Positions 54,101 through 60,447 of a stretch of 64,000 nucleotides of DNA are shown here, one piece after another (the first letter of the stretch is position 1; every line of letters starts with the position of its first letter). Origin of the DNA: Lumbricus terrestris (lineage: Eukaryota > Annelida > Clitellata > Crassiclitellata > Lumbricidae). Both the position numbers and the translations under genes were made by a program. The notes beneath the pieces are model-generated. The model worked only from the letters and a program-made list of their open reading frames with translations, was not told where the DNA came from and searched no databases. The stretch lies in assembly GCA_949752735.1 (NCBI GenBank), contig OX457038.1:62431574-62495573 (forward strand). The letters run 5' to 3'.

Positions 54101-55125
54101 ATACATATAAAACTGATAACTAATATAATTGTCCTCCCTTTTTTCACCTATTCAAACCACCATGTCTCGTGTCCTCGTTTCTCTGCCTCTTCGTCTTTTT
54201 ACCTTCGTATGGTCTCTGCCCTTCTGCTATCCTCTGCGTCTGGTCGTGTATGTCTCTTTGCTTTACCTATCTGCCTGCCCCACTATCTGTCCCAACGTTT
54301 GCTTATGTCTGTCTGCCTGCCCCTGTCTGTCTGTCTGTCTGCCCCTGTCTGTCTGCCCCTGTCTGTCTGTCTGCCTGCCTGCCCCTGTCTGTCTGTCTGT
54401 CTGCCTGCCCCTGTCTGTCTGTCTCTGGTTCGTCCACATCTCTCCGTCTTACCGCTATGTTGACGATATCCAGTTCGTACGAGTGTTCCTCGGATGGATC
54501 GATGTTCTCGAAGAGGTTCCGTACAACTGCCACTCCTATGAGGTCGTGCCTCGAGAACCGGTCGAAGTCATAGACGCTCAGCTGAAGGACTCGGTCCCTC
54601 AGCGAACCAACGGACACCGGAAACGAGAAGGACTCCTCGAAGACTGGATTCAACGTCTTCCGGTGTAGCTTAGTCTGGTGCCTGGCCTTCCTTTCCGGAA
54701 ACAGGGACAGCCTCACGTACGGATCAGACGTTCCGGAAAAATCCTTTGGCGGCAGATTTTCCGCTCGAATGAGTCGAACGATGAGCATGGACGACTTCAG
54801 GTCGTAGCGCAGCGTAAGGTAAAGTCTGCCGACGGTGGTGGCCGGAGTCGTTCCGCTCCAGTCGTTTTCGTTTCCGGCTGAGTGAATCGATAATCCAGAT
54901 CCAGTGGAGTGATAGAGGGTCGGGGAGGAGTCAGCCGCAGTGGAGAGCTGGGAATCTGATCCGGATGATTGGTCCGGCTGTGTGGCTATGCGGAGGTCAA
55001 GGTCTGGTGCGTCGAAGTTGATCGTGTGAGAGAGTTGTCGATGGAAGGATAGGTGGCGCTGCATCATCACCGGAAACGTATGCTGCTTGACGACGGTCTT
55101 CGAGCGACATCCTGCCACCGATTTC
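29981..55125 (-). CDS. synaptotagmin-like protein, C2A and C2B (partial gene model)
   Basis: Minus-strand exons at about 55125-54453, 48490-48319 and 30146-29981, plus one predicted inside the 200-N gap at 53473-53672. The C2A domain has all five calcium-binding aspartates (KDF, SDP, then D-x-D and D in [14 protein letters not shown]). C2B keeps the polybasic KKKK strand ([12 protein letters not shown]) but in calcium loop 3 the usual D-x-D...D reads T-E-D...E, so calcium binding there is probably weak. The end carries [20 protein letters not shown], containing the WHxL motif of synaptotagmins. The [10 protein letters not shown] style is nearest to the SYT3/6/9/10 group. Expected role: membrane-bound calcium sensor in vesicle exocytosis. 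The transmembrane exon and promoter lie further right and were not found. The exons join in phase where testable (phase 2 across the 18-kb intron). The span holds the Ty3 element and a minisatellite as intron content. Confidence 0.85.
30195..30235 (-). repeat. SINE tail fragment
   Basis: Minus strand reads CTGAGTAG-like AGTAGGGAGCTTGAAGGGGC then TCTATAAAAATTATGA, like the 3' tail of the SINE at 9625-9830. Confidence 0.45.
30393..30821. mobile_element. MITE with GGGGCCGTCCATAAAGTACGTCA ends
   Basis: Left end GGGGGCCGTCCATAAAGTAC and right end GTACTTTATGGACGGCCCC are inverted repeats of about 27 bp; TAGGT stands at both sides (30388-30392, 30822-30826). Interior TGTCACAAACTGTCACA repeats. Superfamily not assigned. 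It sits in the last intron of the synaptotagmin-like gene. Confidence 0.75.
31129..35399 (-). repeat. 3' LTR (4,271 bp)
   Basis: Direct repeat of 43722-47992, offset 12,593. In element direction it opens TGTGGCGTTTCGG. A TATA-like CTATATATG is at 34882-34874 next to a perfect inverted repeat GGAGTAAT/ATTACTCC, and AATAAA at 34484-34479, so U3 is about 0.5 kb, R about 0.4 kb and U5 over 3.3 kb. U3/R/U5 limits are inference. It also contains the first 152 codons of the gag-pol frame as a dead copy that ends in flanking DNA at 31112. Confidence 0.95.
35400..35413 (-). promoter_or_regulatory. polypurine tract
   Basis: GGAGAGGTGGAGAG directly before the TGTGG start of the 3' LTR; the expected plus-strand primer site. 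Confidence 0.8.
35414..37656 (-). other. long non-coding 3' region of the Ty3-type element
   Basis: About 2.2 kb between the pol stop and the polypurine tract without an envelope-like or other sense frame. It includes the array at 35951-36415 and a weak duplication around CTGGCATTTACGG (36899 and 37032). A 226-codon plus-strand frame over the array is antisense and repetitive. Confidence 0.75.
35951..36415 (+). repeat. six-copy degenerate array carrying CAGAAGTGGGG
   Basis: CAGAAGTGGGG or a one-base variant stands at 35951, 36027, 36149, 36244, 36333 and 36405, usually preceded by GCTGCGAGCCACCAGAGT-like sequence; spacings are 72-122 bp. In element direction each reads CCCCACTTCTG, complementary to 11 bases of the primer binding site. 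Confidence 0.75.
37657..44175 (-). CDS. gag-pol polyprotein of the Ty3-type element (2,172 aa)
   Basis: One uninterrupted frame, no frameshift between gag and pol. Residues 1 to about 870 are an Arg/Ser/Glu-rich gag of unusual length; a capsid-like part ([20 protein letters not shown]) is near 660-690. Zinc knuckle [15 protein letters not shown] near 873. Aspartic protease [12 protein letters not shown] near 937. Reverse transcriptase with [12 protein letters not shown] and catalytic YLDDIIVFS near 1371. RNase H starting [15 protein letters not shown]. Integrase with zinc-binding [10 protein letters not shown]...CQRCDNC near 1766 and the D,D,E residues in [14 protein letters not shown] and NGMIERFH (about 1834-1928). 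A GPY/F-type end (YTGPFLV) is near 2075; no chromodomain. The RT-RH-IN order is that of Ty3/gypsy elements. The first 152 residues are encoded by the LTR; translation could also start at a later Met such as [11 protein letters not shown] (residue 45). Confidence 0.95.
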   Translation of the reverse strand: MVVAQYRLGLNPLEWSWCRLLWPTSWQRQVLPVRSDGASGARCSMVRKRTDHAEEKAKLAVAKRSSKRGTSARRVNPVSRIGHPGARDVTPKVTAGGAASGSDATELYTLFRASLPRRSSPVAQMRVEDMTDGSDYEARHRVARERTDDRFSGTRSGVDLANTSEVVPAVESGRIEGDSEAERDAYGDLGRLDYRPVDYFGARPKVRPQVSTGDLITLDGVGSSESVGGGPRSATSGVENWLRTVPEIGGGSRPRLLQNTVTSGYERETIKLPLPVVSDENLVRDPRASRSPRAQRSEASERASAVGEAGGEFRSRRRDAEEIDVKAELLALRQGLAWMMRKLEDRPAPVARENDSMRVQLSRAESHPEYREARRETVPMEIMAHVQGPPEVRRLTESYRRQEVTRKPKRVRDSTVPIDVWSAEESENRELPSVAPRPAKARARIMSSDDASTEADINYRRMTPDRKKVSRQAYKAGERPRTLRFDDVDGNKKAAALVPKSKAVRESSRPVREEVEQRPRRSARLTKKPDKEPSSEEDSIPIRPSGRTYKKATALGRSKPSGHRGSPSSGDDDDSGDDSDRPRRGHRRVGVRRLPVDGKKSTAATDRGIRIKLEKYDGKTAIAAFLAKFEVCARCNNWSAQERADQLMCALTGPASQLLWDMGAQKDVTWQDLVDKLKARYGSDEQTSLYRVKLRAYRQSPGETLSAVVQEVRRLMVLAYPGPTNEVVETVACDAFMDALLNQELAQKVREREPANLESAYKHAVRLEAYGRPATSGVEVDRRHGRVKTTKEAPATSEQQNRRVEDLERKLENLTRELGRMNMRQDSGVPTGKPLPYERWNNPGRAPDGPWRGERPAFQRRDVQPDRWRNSEIECFRCRRKGHVIRDCPQPAPERRDDTKGTEPVKNEPVHEQSQNRMVRGSRMAYVVARLEGTRRNCLLDSGSELSLVPRSFVSPGKVTSSSQRLLAANGSEIRVDGEATLRLGIGKQWYALPCLVTDQVTEVILGLSWLEVNQARWDFSGRCVFLGDRKIPLKELSTELMCRRVIVQSDIMVPARCELNVPMSVVYPHLQADTEAWTTTPTEVSRGLVIGRTLVTGKESTVYIRMVNVGDNDVLVSNGTECRLERVELLGSTSSSLEASRHTGRPPASVCMTASQSVDTEAETVLKRLWEEVPDTVTVEERARLRELILRYRSTFSLGEKDLGYTAVIQHEIDTQQERPVRQTLRRQPLAMIPEIDRQVEDMLTQGIIEPSMSEWASNVVMVKKKDGSMRFCIDYRQLNLKTRKDAHPLPLIRESLDTLGGARWYSTFDLRAGYHQMALHPRDKHKTGFITRRGSFQFKVLPFGLCNSPASFCRLMNLVLTGLNYDICLVYLDDIIVFSRDVETHMKRLEMVFKRLQEYNLKLKPSKCHLMQQEVLFLGHILSEEGVATDPSKIRAVEDWSVPKNLREVRSFVGLCSYYRRFIHDFAVVAQPLHVLTRKNVPFRWSEECQTAFVELKRRLVSSPILALPEDEGQYVLDTDASAYAIGAVLSQVQEGEERVICYASRLLSTAERNYNVTRRELLAVIYFLKEFRQYLLGKKFCLRTDHSALQWLRRTPEPIGQQARWLETIEEFDFEIVHRAGTKHGNADAMSRGPMGAGPETEEAAEESAAWICPVAEARPVAAAPAEDVGQDTGWTKESLRKEQLDDRKIGPVLAWKESGRQPTELEAAALSEETKTVLSQWELLEVRQGVLFRRWLKGSTGETERYQLVVPFMLRHEMFKVTHGSFAGGHFGVRKSLEKLKRRAYWPSWKNDVRRWCQRCDNCARYRREKPPRQGLLQCPVIGEPMERFGIDITGPHPVSNKGHKYILTAIDYFSRWAEALPIRNQEAATVAETLMVHVFSRFGMPRQILTDQGSCFESALFQELCKRMEIDKVRTTPYHPSGNGMIERFHRTLNSLIGKVVSVRQRDWDVHLPYVMAAYRSTEHDATQRTPNFLFLGRENHTPLDLILAQLVDCDRPPEVEVEEYVAKQQETMEVAYQLVREQLGRIADRRKKAYDLRVKPSQFSVGDWVYYYYPRLRCGRKIKWTRVYTGPFLVTQVLNPVLYRIQRSVRSLAMVVHVDKLKPFYGEHPRSWLSEAVEESPVDAGPFPGDTEFVGSSVIPAESPAPVEDSVESPRRRSTRRTCRSD
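43704..43720 (-). promoter_or_regulatory. primer binding site, tRNA-Leu(UAA) type
   Basis: In element direction TGGTACCAGAAGTGGGG, one base after the 5' LTR ending TTCA. It complements CCCCACTTCTGGTA+CCA, which is the 3' end of animal tRNA-Leu(UAA) as I know it. Confidence 0.8.
43722..47992 (-). repeat. 5' LTR (4,271 bp), containing the start of gag-pol
   Basis: Same sequence as the 3' LTR. Candidate TATA box at 47475-47467. The gag-pol frame begins at 44175, 454 bp inside the LTR's 3' end, and reads through the LTR border and the primer site without a stop. Confidence 0.95.
48198..48296. repeat. (GATTA)n microsatellite
   Basis: Two runs of GATTA (48198-48236, 48275-48296) separated by GATCCGTTTAG-like units, 22 bp beyond the end of the C2B exon. 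Confidence 0.9.
48319..48490 (-). CDS. synaptotagmin-like gene, C2B middle exon
   Basis: Bounded by acceptor CAATGTGTAG and donor GATGA|GTCAGT. Encodes [19 protein letters not shown], then [20 protein letters not shown] and LRVITEDE: strands 3-6 of C2B including the polybasic strand. It needs one base from the preceding exon; a G there would give DTYVKV, the family's SDPYVKV. Confidence 0.85.
48841..53385. repeat. 40-bp minisatellite, about 110 copies
   Basis: The unit is ACCCACTCATAAATCAATCC + ATCCATTCATCCATACATTC, itself ten 4-base words related to ATCC/ATTC. From 48841 to about 53200 every unit is in exact 40-bp register; variants are base changes only (CACA for CATA, CCATGC or CCATCC for CCATAC, GAGTCAATCC, CACCCTTACATTC). 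Variant patterns recur at fixed distances (160, 320, 520 bp), a sign of unequal exchange. Register breaks by 20 bp near 53210. Preceded at 48710-48840 by irregular CATC/CAAT units. It lies in an intron of the synaptotagmin-like gene. Frames such as [11 protein letters not shown] are artefacts. Confidence 0.95.
53473..53672. other. assembly gap (200 N), predicted to hide a synaptotagmin exon
   Basis: Read on the minus strand, the base before the gap ends ATTGGCTTAG (splice acceptor) and the first bases after it are GTAAGTCGTC (strong donor). The first third of C2B, about 40-50 residues, is absent elsewhere between 54452 and 48491. The exon should enter in phase 0 and leave in phase 1. Confidence 0.6.
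53807..53969. repeat. (ATGT)n microsatellite
   Basis: About 40 units of ATGT, almost perfect. Confidence 0.95.
54297..54430. repeat. CTGTCTGCCCCTG minisatellite
   Basis: Irregular alternation of GTCT, GCCT and GCCCCT, starting 22 bp after the C2A exon's donor (intron side, minus strand CAGACAGGGGCAGG). Runs of GGGG on the minus strand could form quadruplexes in the transcript. Confidence 0.9.
54453..55125 (-). CDS. synaptotagmin-like gene, linker and C2A exon
   Basis: Donor ATAGCG|GTAAGA at 54453/54452 is clear; the acceptor is not (candidates TTTTGAAAAAG near 55126 or GGTGGCAG near 55112). About 100 residues of polar linker lead to C2A, from [11 protein letters not shown] to YELDIVNIA. Key elements are [34 protein letters not shown] and [14 protein letters not shown]. 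Confidence 0.85.
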
Positions 55126-55179
55126 TTTTTCAAAAACATATATGTGTATAGTAATCTGTATTATTTCTACTAAGCATCT

Positions 55180-55227
55180 GAAGTAGTAGTGGCAGCAGCA
55201 GCAGTAGCAGCATTAGTAGTAGTAGTA

Positions 55228-55298
<71 letters not shown>

Positions 55299-55420
55299 AT
55301 AGTAGTAGTAGTGGTAGTAGTAGTAGGTTTAGTTTCAGTAGTAGTAGTAGTGGTCGTATAGTCGCAGAAGTAGTAGTAGTTGTTGCTGTTGTTGTTGTTG
55401 TTGTTGTTGTTGCTGTTTCT
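55180..55420. repeat. (AGT)n / (TTG)n trinucleotide tract
   Basis: About 60 AGT units, then GTTGTTGTTG, just upstream of the C2A exon on the minus strand. Confidence 0.95.
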
Positions 55421-55552
55421 GTTGTATAAGTAAGTGGTAGAAGGCATCTTTTCTGTCGACCTGCGTCCTGAAGTTATTTTATCCATATATGTGGGATTGA
55501 CTCCACCGGCGTGATGAGGATTTAAAAATAAGTTACCCGTTGTTATTCAACT

Positions 55553-55617
55553 CCTCGTCCTTATCGAACGGCAACAGCGGGAAACTTTCTCCGTCCTTAT
55601 CGAACGGCAACAGCATC
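55553..55617. repeat. 38-bp tandem duplication
   Basis: CGTCCTTATCGAACGGCAAC appears at 55556 and again 37-38 bp later. Confidence 0.75.
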
Positions 55618-55997
55618 GGGGGGGGGTCACCTGCCGTGTATCGACACAGACCGAGGATTCCTTTATTTTACACGATCGTGTCTCATCCTATTAAACTGTC
55701 TCAATCGGGATTCAGGCCTTCACACGATCTACCAGCAGGGTGTTCCACAGTCCCTTCGGATCAGCGTATAGTCAGTCCAGCACCATGCAGTGATTGCTTT
55801 GGCAGTTGGCTGTAAGCCTGTAGGCCTAACTATAATTATTATAAGAAGTTCATGTCGTTCGTAGATATATCATTATTATAATCTCAGACGAATGCGGGCA
55901 GTCATTTACAGGTTTTTTTTACACTGATTCGTTTTTACACGAATGTAGGCCCACTGATTTGTCACTTGACTAGCCTAAGTGATGTAAAAGCACAGAC

Positions 55998-56253
55998 CAG
56001 CGGCGCCCCCAGGATTTTTTTCTTGCACGCTCAGCCAAGGGCGGAAAAATTTTCGATGGTCGTCAGGGTCGCCGGAAAAACTGATGACCTTTTTTTATTT
56101 TTTTTAGTCGTCAGCCTCGAATTTCTAAAAAAAACATACCTTTCCATCCGCCAAAAAAAACTGATGACTTTTTTTATTTTTTTCATATTCTTTTAGCCTT
56201 TCAGCACTGTACGCACTTGCGTATATAAGTGCGTACGCCTGTGGGCGCCGCTG
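55998..56253. mobile_element. hAT-type MITE, 256 bp
   Basis: Ends CAGCGGCGCCCCCAGGATTT and GTGGGCGCCGCTG with perfect duplication GCACAGAC (55990-55997, 56254-56261). Contains AAAAACTGATGACTTTTTTT repeats like the MITE at 22701. Confidence 0.9.
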
Positions 56254-56262
56254 GCACAGACT

Positions 56263-56580
56263 ATATTCATATTCATATTTGTATTCGTATTTGTATTCGT
56301 ATTTGTATTTGTATTCGTATTTGTATTCGTATTATATTGGCTGTGGAGTACTGTAGTGTCGCTGCTCCACTTTAAAGGCTGGATGCACTGTGAGGAGCAG
56401 CTTTTATCACAGTTTGCTTGCAATGGTTTCTGTTTCAACGACACTGCAGGCGTTATAATAAAGATGATCAGCGTCATGCTGCTACATTCGTTTTTGTATT
56501 CGTATTTGTATTCGTTTTTGTATTCGTGTTTGTATTCGTATTTGTATTCGTATTTGTATTCGTATTTGTATTCGTATTCG
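56263..56580. repeat. two arrays of TTTGTATTCGTA
   Basis: 12-bp units at 56263-56333 and 56488-56578, same direction, separated by about 150 bp of non-repetitive DNA; flanked by CGGCCGAATA palindromes on the right. Confidence 0.85.
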
Positions 56581-57092
56581 GCCGAATAGTTGGTTCAATA
56601 ATTCGCATTCGACCGAATACTGCTGAGTGCTGATCACCTATTCGGTACTGTGTAACAGTCCTAATGCTTACGTATAGGCCTAAACATGCTTATCTGTATG
56701 CATGATGCGCGTATCGGCCTAATGCATATGTGTTTAGTTGAGTTTTCTAATGGTCTGTCAAAAGCTCGGCTGATGTGCATGCATTGTGCATGCATGTGCT
56801 GCTGCACCAATGTATGCGTCGTGTGATTTGCATCTCGTTTCATCCGATGTTTGTCTGCAATCATCTCATTGTTCCCGCAATTTAATCGACGATGGATGGA
56901 AAACAATTGAAGCATCTGTCCGTATATGCACTACAATACAATACATGTATGTACCTGGATCATTCATCATCATCATCCATCCAGGTCGTCTGGTAATTTC
57001 CCGCCGATCGACGACGGCTGATGGTAAATAGAACAACAGGAGATGATTGGCACATATGCGGAGACAGATTCAGCGGTTGAAACGACGATCAT

Positions 57093-57105
57093 GCGGAAGC
57101 AGCAA

Positions 57106-57137
<32 letters not shown>

Positions 57138-57190
57138 ACAGCAGCAGCAGCAACAGCAGCAGCAGCAACAGCAGCAACAGCAACAGGAAG
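57093..57190. repeat. (CAG/CAA)n tract
   Basis: About 33 CAG/CAA/GCA triplets followed by a GGA/GAA-rich stretch to 57275. The poly-Gln frame has no supporting gene context. Confidence 0.9.
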
Positions 57191-57449
57191 GAGGAGGAGA
57201 AGGAGGGGAGGAGGGGAAGGAGAAGGAGAAGGAGGAGGAAGAAAAGGAGGAGGAGGAGAAGGAGGAGAAGGAGAAGGCATCTTTGTTCATAATCAGCGTC
57301 TTGTTATTCTTAATCGAGCACAAGTGGTTAACCGTAAACATCTAGATACATTGGCGCAATGTATCTAAATGTCTATGGGTTAACTTAGGCACAATCACAT
57401 GCAGCCACCGTCATTATAGGCCTACCATCACCGACCTGACCTACACAAC

Positions 57450-57810
57450 CATTATGTGTGTCCTCATCTCCACCACCATGCACTTCAACAACCAACTCCA
57501 CTTGTTTCAAGTGCAGCACTACTTCCACCACCACATTCGCTACCACTTCCACCACCAGCTCCACCGCAACCGCAAACTCCTCCACCACCATCTTCACCAA
57601 TGCCTTCACCGCCACCCGTAAAGGATGTTGTCAATTTATTCGTAGAAAGCATCGTCCCCCATACACACGCAGCCCCCGTATTCGTTGATGCAGGATATGC
57701 AAAGTCGTTGACACATTGCCCCCATCCCACTACCAACGCAGCAACGCTACCACCTTCGCTGGCATACCTACCTCCACCACCATCACCACCACCACACGCC
57801 TTTACCCTTT
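57450..57810. repeat. CCA/CCT/CAC-rich low-complexity sequence
   Basis: Pyrimidine-rich simple sequence; the Pro/His-rich open frame is most likely a composition effect. Confidence 0.7.
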
Positions 57811-57889
57811 TATAGTCGCTGAAGAAAAATTCAGCGCGACGTCATGTAGAGCGCAGAATAATCTGCGTGACATTTGATTGAACCATCAA

Positions 57890-58375
57890 AGGAGGAGTAA
57901 GAGAAGAAGAAGAAGAAGAAGAAGAAGAAGAAGAAGAAGAAGAAGAAGAAGAAGAAAAGGAAGCGGAGGAAGAGGAGGATGAGAAAGCGGAGGATGAGAA
58001 AGAGGAGTGGGAGCCTGGGAGGAGGAGTTGGAGGAGGAGTGGGAGGAGGAGGAGAAAGAGAAGAAGAAGAAGAAGAAGAAGAAAAGAAAACGGATGAAGA
58101 AGAAGAGGACGAGAAAGCGGAGGAGGAGAGTGGGAGAAGGAGTGGGTGGAGGAGAAAGAGGTGAAAGGAGAGTAAAGTGAAGAATGGGGCAATATTACAT
58201 ATGTATAGGAGAGAAGGACGAAGGAAAGGAAGAGGAAAAGCAGAAAGAGAAGGCATAAGGGGGCGGACGAGAAGGCGGACGAGAAGGCGGACGAGAAGGC
58301 GGAGGAGAAGGCGGAGGAGGCGGAGGAGAAGGCGGACGAGAAGGCGGAGAAGGAGAAGGTGGATTGTATAGAAAT
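57890..58375. repeat. polypurine GAA/GGA tract
   Basis: Nearly all purine on the plus strand at 57896-58170 and again at 58205-58370: (GAA)n, GGAGGAG and a 12-bp GGCGGACGAGAA unit repeated about six times. Confidence 0.9.
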
Positions 58376-59825
58376 TAAAATGAGGATATTCGTGAGAGTC
58401 TGATAAAATGCACTATATTATCCATCACTGCACTCCAAGACAATAGCAAGTATAAATTGCATACTTGAAGATATGAACCTAATATCATAAATGTTTGTAA
58501 TCCCTGCATGCATAATCATATACACTGTGTGCACCATGCCGCGGTCCATGCGACCATACTGTGTATGATAGCAGCAGTTGTATTATGTGTGTGTATGCCT
58601 GTATATATATAGACACTGTAGACAGGTTATATATATATACATGTATATATGTATGTATGTATATATATATACAATTATATTATAATTATGATGTGTGCTG
58701 TTGCTAAGCCACCAATTTCTTTCAATAAGATGGCATATTTTTCTTTCACTTTCTTCTGTCTGCTGCTGCAGGCTTGTCTCTCTTTCTCGTGCAGTTCTCT
58801 GTGGATCTTTCCTCTCTCTGTAAATGATTTCCGTCTTCTTTGTAATCAGGATTCCTCCTTTTCCATCCCTTCCCTCTTCTGTCTGCCATCGTTTCTGTCT
58901 GTCTCTATCCCCCTGTGTCTGTCTGTCTCAGTCCTTGTCACACACTCATTCACAATCCTCGCATCGTTACACGTAAACAATTATACAGCGCCTTTTAAAG
59001 CCACTCGTTATTCACTGTCGTAGTTAGACCTTTGTCGGCCTGCATCAGCTTTTGTCTGCCTTAATTTTTGTCTGCCTGCATATACATGTCTGTTTTCTAT
59101 ATAATACGTTGGTTGCTATTTACCTCTAGATGTTTGTCTGCACATGTCAGCCTGCAGTATATATGACTTGTGTAATGTGTATAGTACAAATACGTGTTGT
59201 TCTCCCATGCGTGCAGAAACGCTTGTGTGGGTCCATGCAATATCTAATGCTTGATTTTGCAATTGACTGTGTGCTTTTCTGTGGTTGTAAACAACACTAC
59301 AGATGAGCCATGACAGCTTATCGTTTTTCAATACATTAGATACATATATATATATATATAATTTTATATAATTATATATAAGCGTGTGTGTATAATAATT
59401 ATGTGCGTGCCTGTTTGTGGTCACTTTCAGTGCTTTTCTGTGAAAACCACTGGCATATATTGGTTCACCATTACTGCATGTTATACGAAGGCACAAACAC
59501 CCACCCCCACACGCCCAGGCACATCCACCCACGCACAGAAAGACAGAAGGCGAGGGGCATGAAAGAGATAGACACGAGCATAGACACCGACAAACGCACA
59601 GATCCACATGGAATGACATCAGCCCGGAGCTACTTTCCTCTTCCTATAAGATAAAAGGAAAGGAGCATAATAAGGACTTCAGAGGAAATCGATCGGTTAA
59701 TCCTGAGCAGGATTTCGTCCCACATCAAACACTGCGGCGTCTAATAGATGTCGCCAGCATGCGCTGTCTCTCTGCGCATGCTCAGCAGACGACACGATTC
59801 CGAGTGCAACACAACATCATGACTG
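58376..59825. other. no recognisable gene
   Basis: AT-rich with TATATA and TCTG-rich stretches. A 3'-tail-like TATACAGCGCCTTTTAAAGC at 58981 resembles SINE ends. Open frames of up to 167 codons show no motif. Confidence 0.4.
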
Positions 59826-60000
59826 ACAGACGTATACCTTAATTCATTGCTTTGCACTGGCGCCTTAGTGAGTCTCTTTAATGGCGCTATACAAATAGAC
59901 AATTATGTTTTATCACACACCTGTGTATTATTAACCAACTCTGCCGTAATTTATTTCGCTGTCACAGGTGAATCCAATGGCGGAACCCAGGTTCCATATG
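59826..60000 (+). repeat. SINE-like tail and dispersed repeat copy 2
   Basis: TAGTGAGTCTCTTTAATGGC then GCTATACAAATAGAC resembles the SINE tail; 59945-60000 matches the dispersed repeat at 27583-27640. Confidence 0.5.
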
Positions 60001-60447
60001 GTCATATTGAGCTATTGATTCTCTGTTGTTAATCTCTGTTTCTTTCCTTGCTTACTTGTTTTGTTGTCAATTCTGTCACTTGGGTTCAATCAAACATATG
60101 GCCATGGTCAATTTGGTCATGGTAATAACTACATGTGCATTGCGACGGTTATTCAATGCGACGCAAACGTACAGGCGAACGTTCAACGTAATGTAGGCTA
60201 ACGTATGGAACGGTAGGCCTATACACTTTAATTTTATTTGTTTTTGAAATTGAATGTCGTCTGGAGTAGGCCTAATGTGAATTTGTGTGAGGCAATACAA
60301 TATCAAATCATCTGAATACAATACCAAATCATTTGAGGAGTTCATTGTATTATCCATGACGTATTGCGGTGCTTTTGAGAACATTACAGTACGAAAGAAG
60401 ATTTTCCAGTATAGGCACTATGTTGTATTGTATTGTTTTGTATTGCC

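Noticed and set aside
54129..54668. 179-codon plus-strand frame
   Set aside because: Antisense of the C2A exon plus the CTGTCTGCC repeat.
57043..57345. Poly-Gln/Glu protein
   Set aside because: Simple repeat translation, no splice or promoter context.
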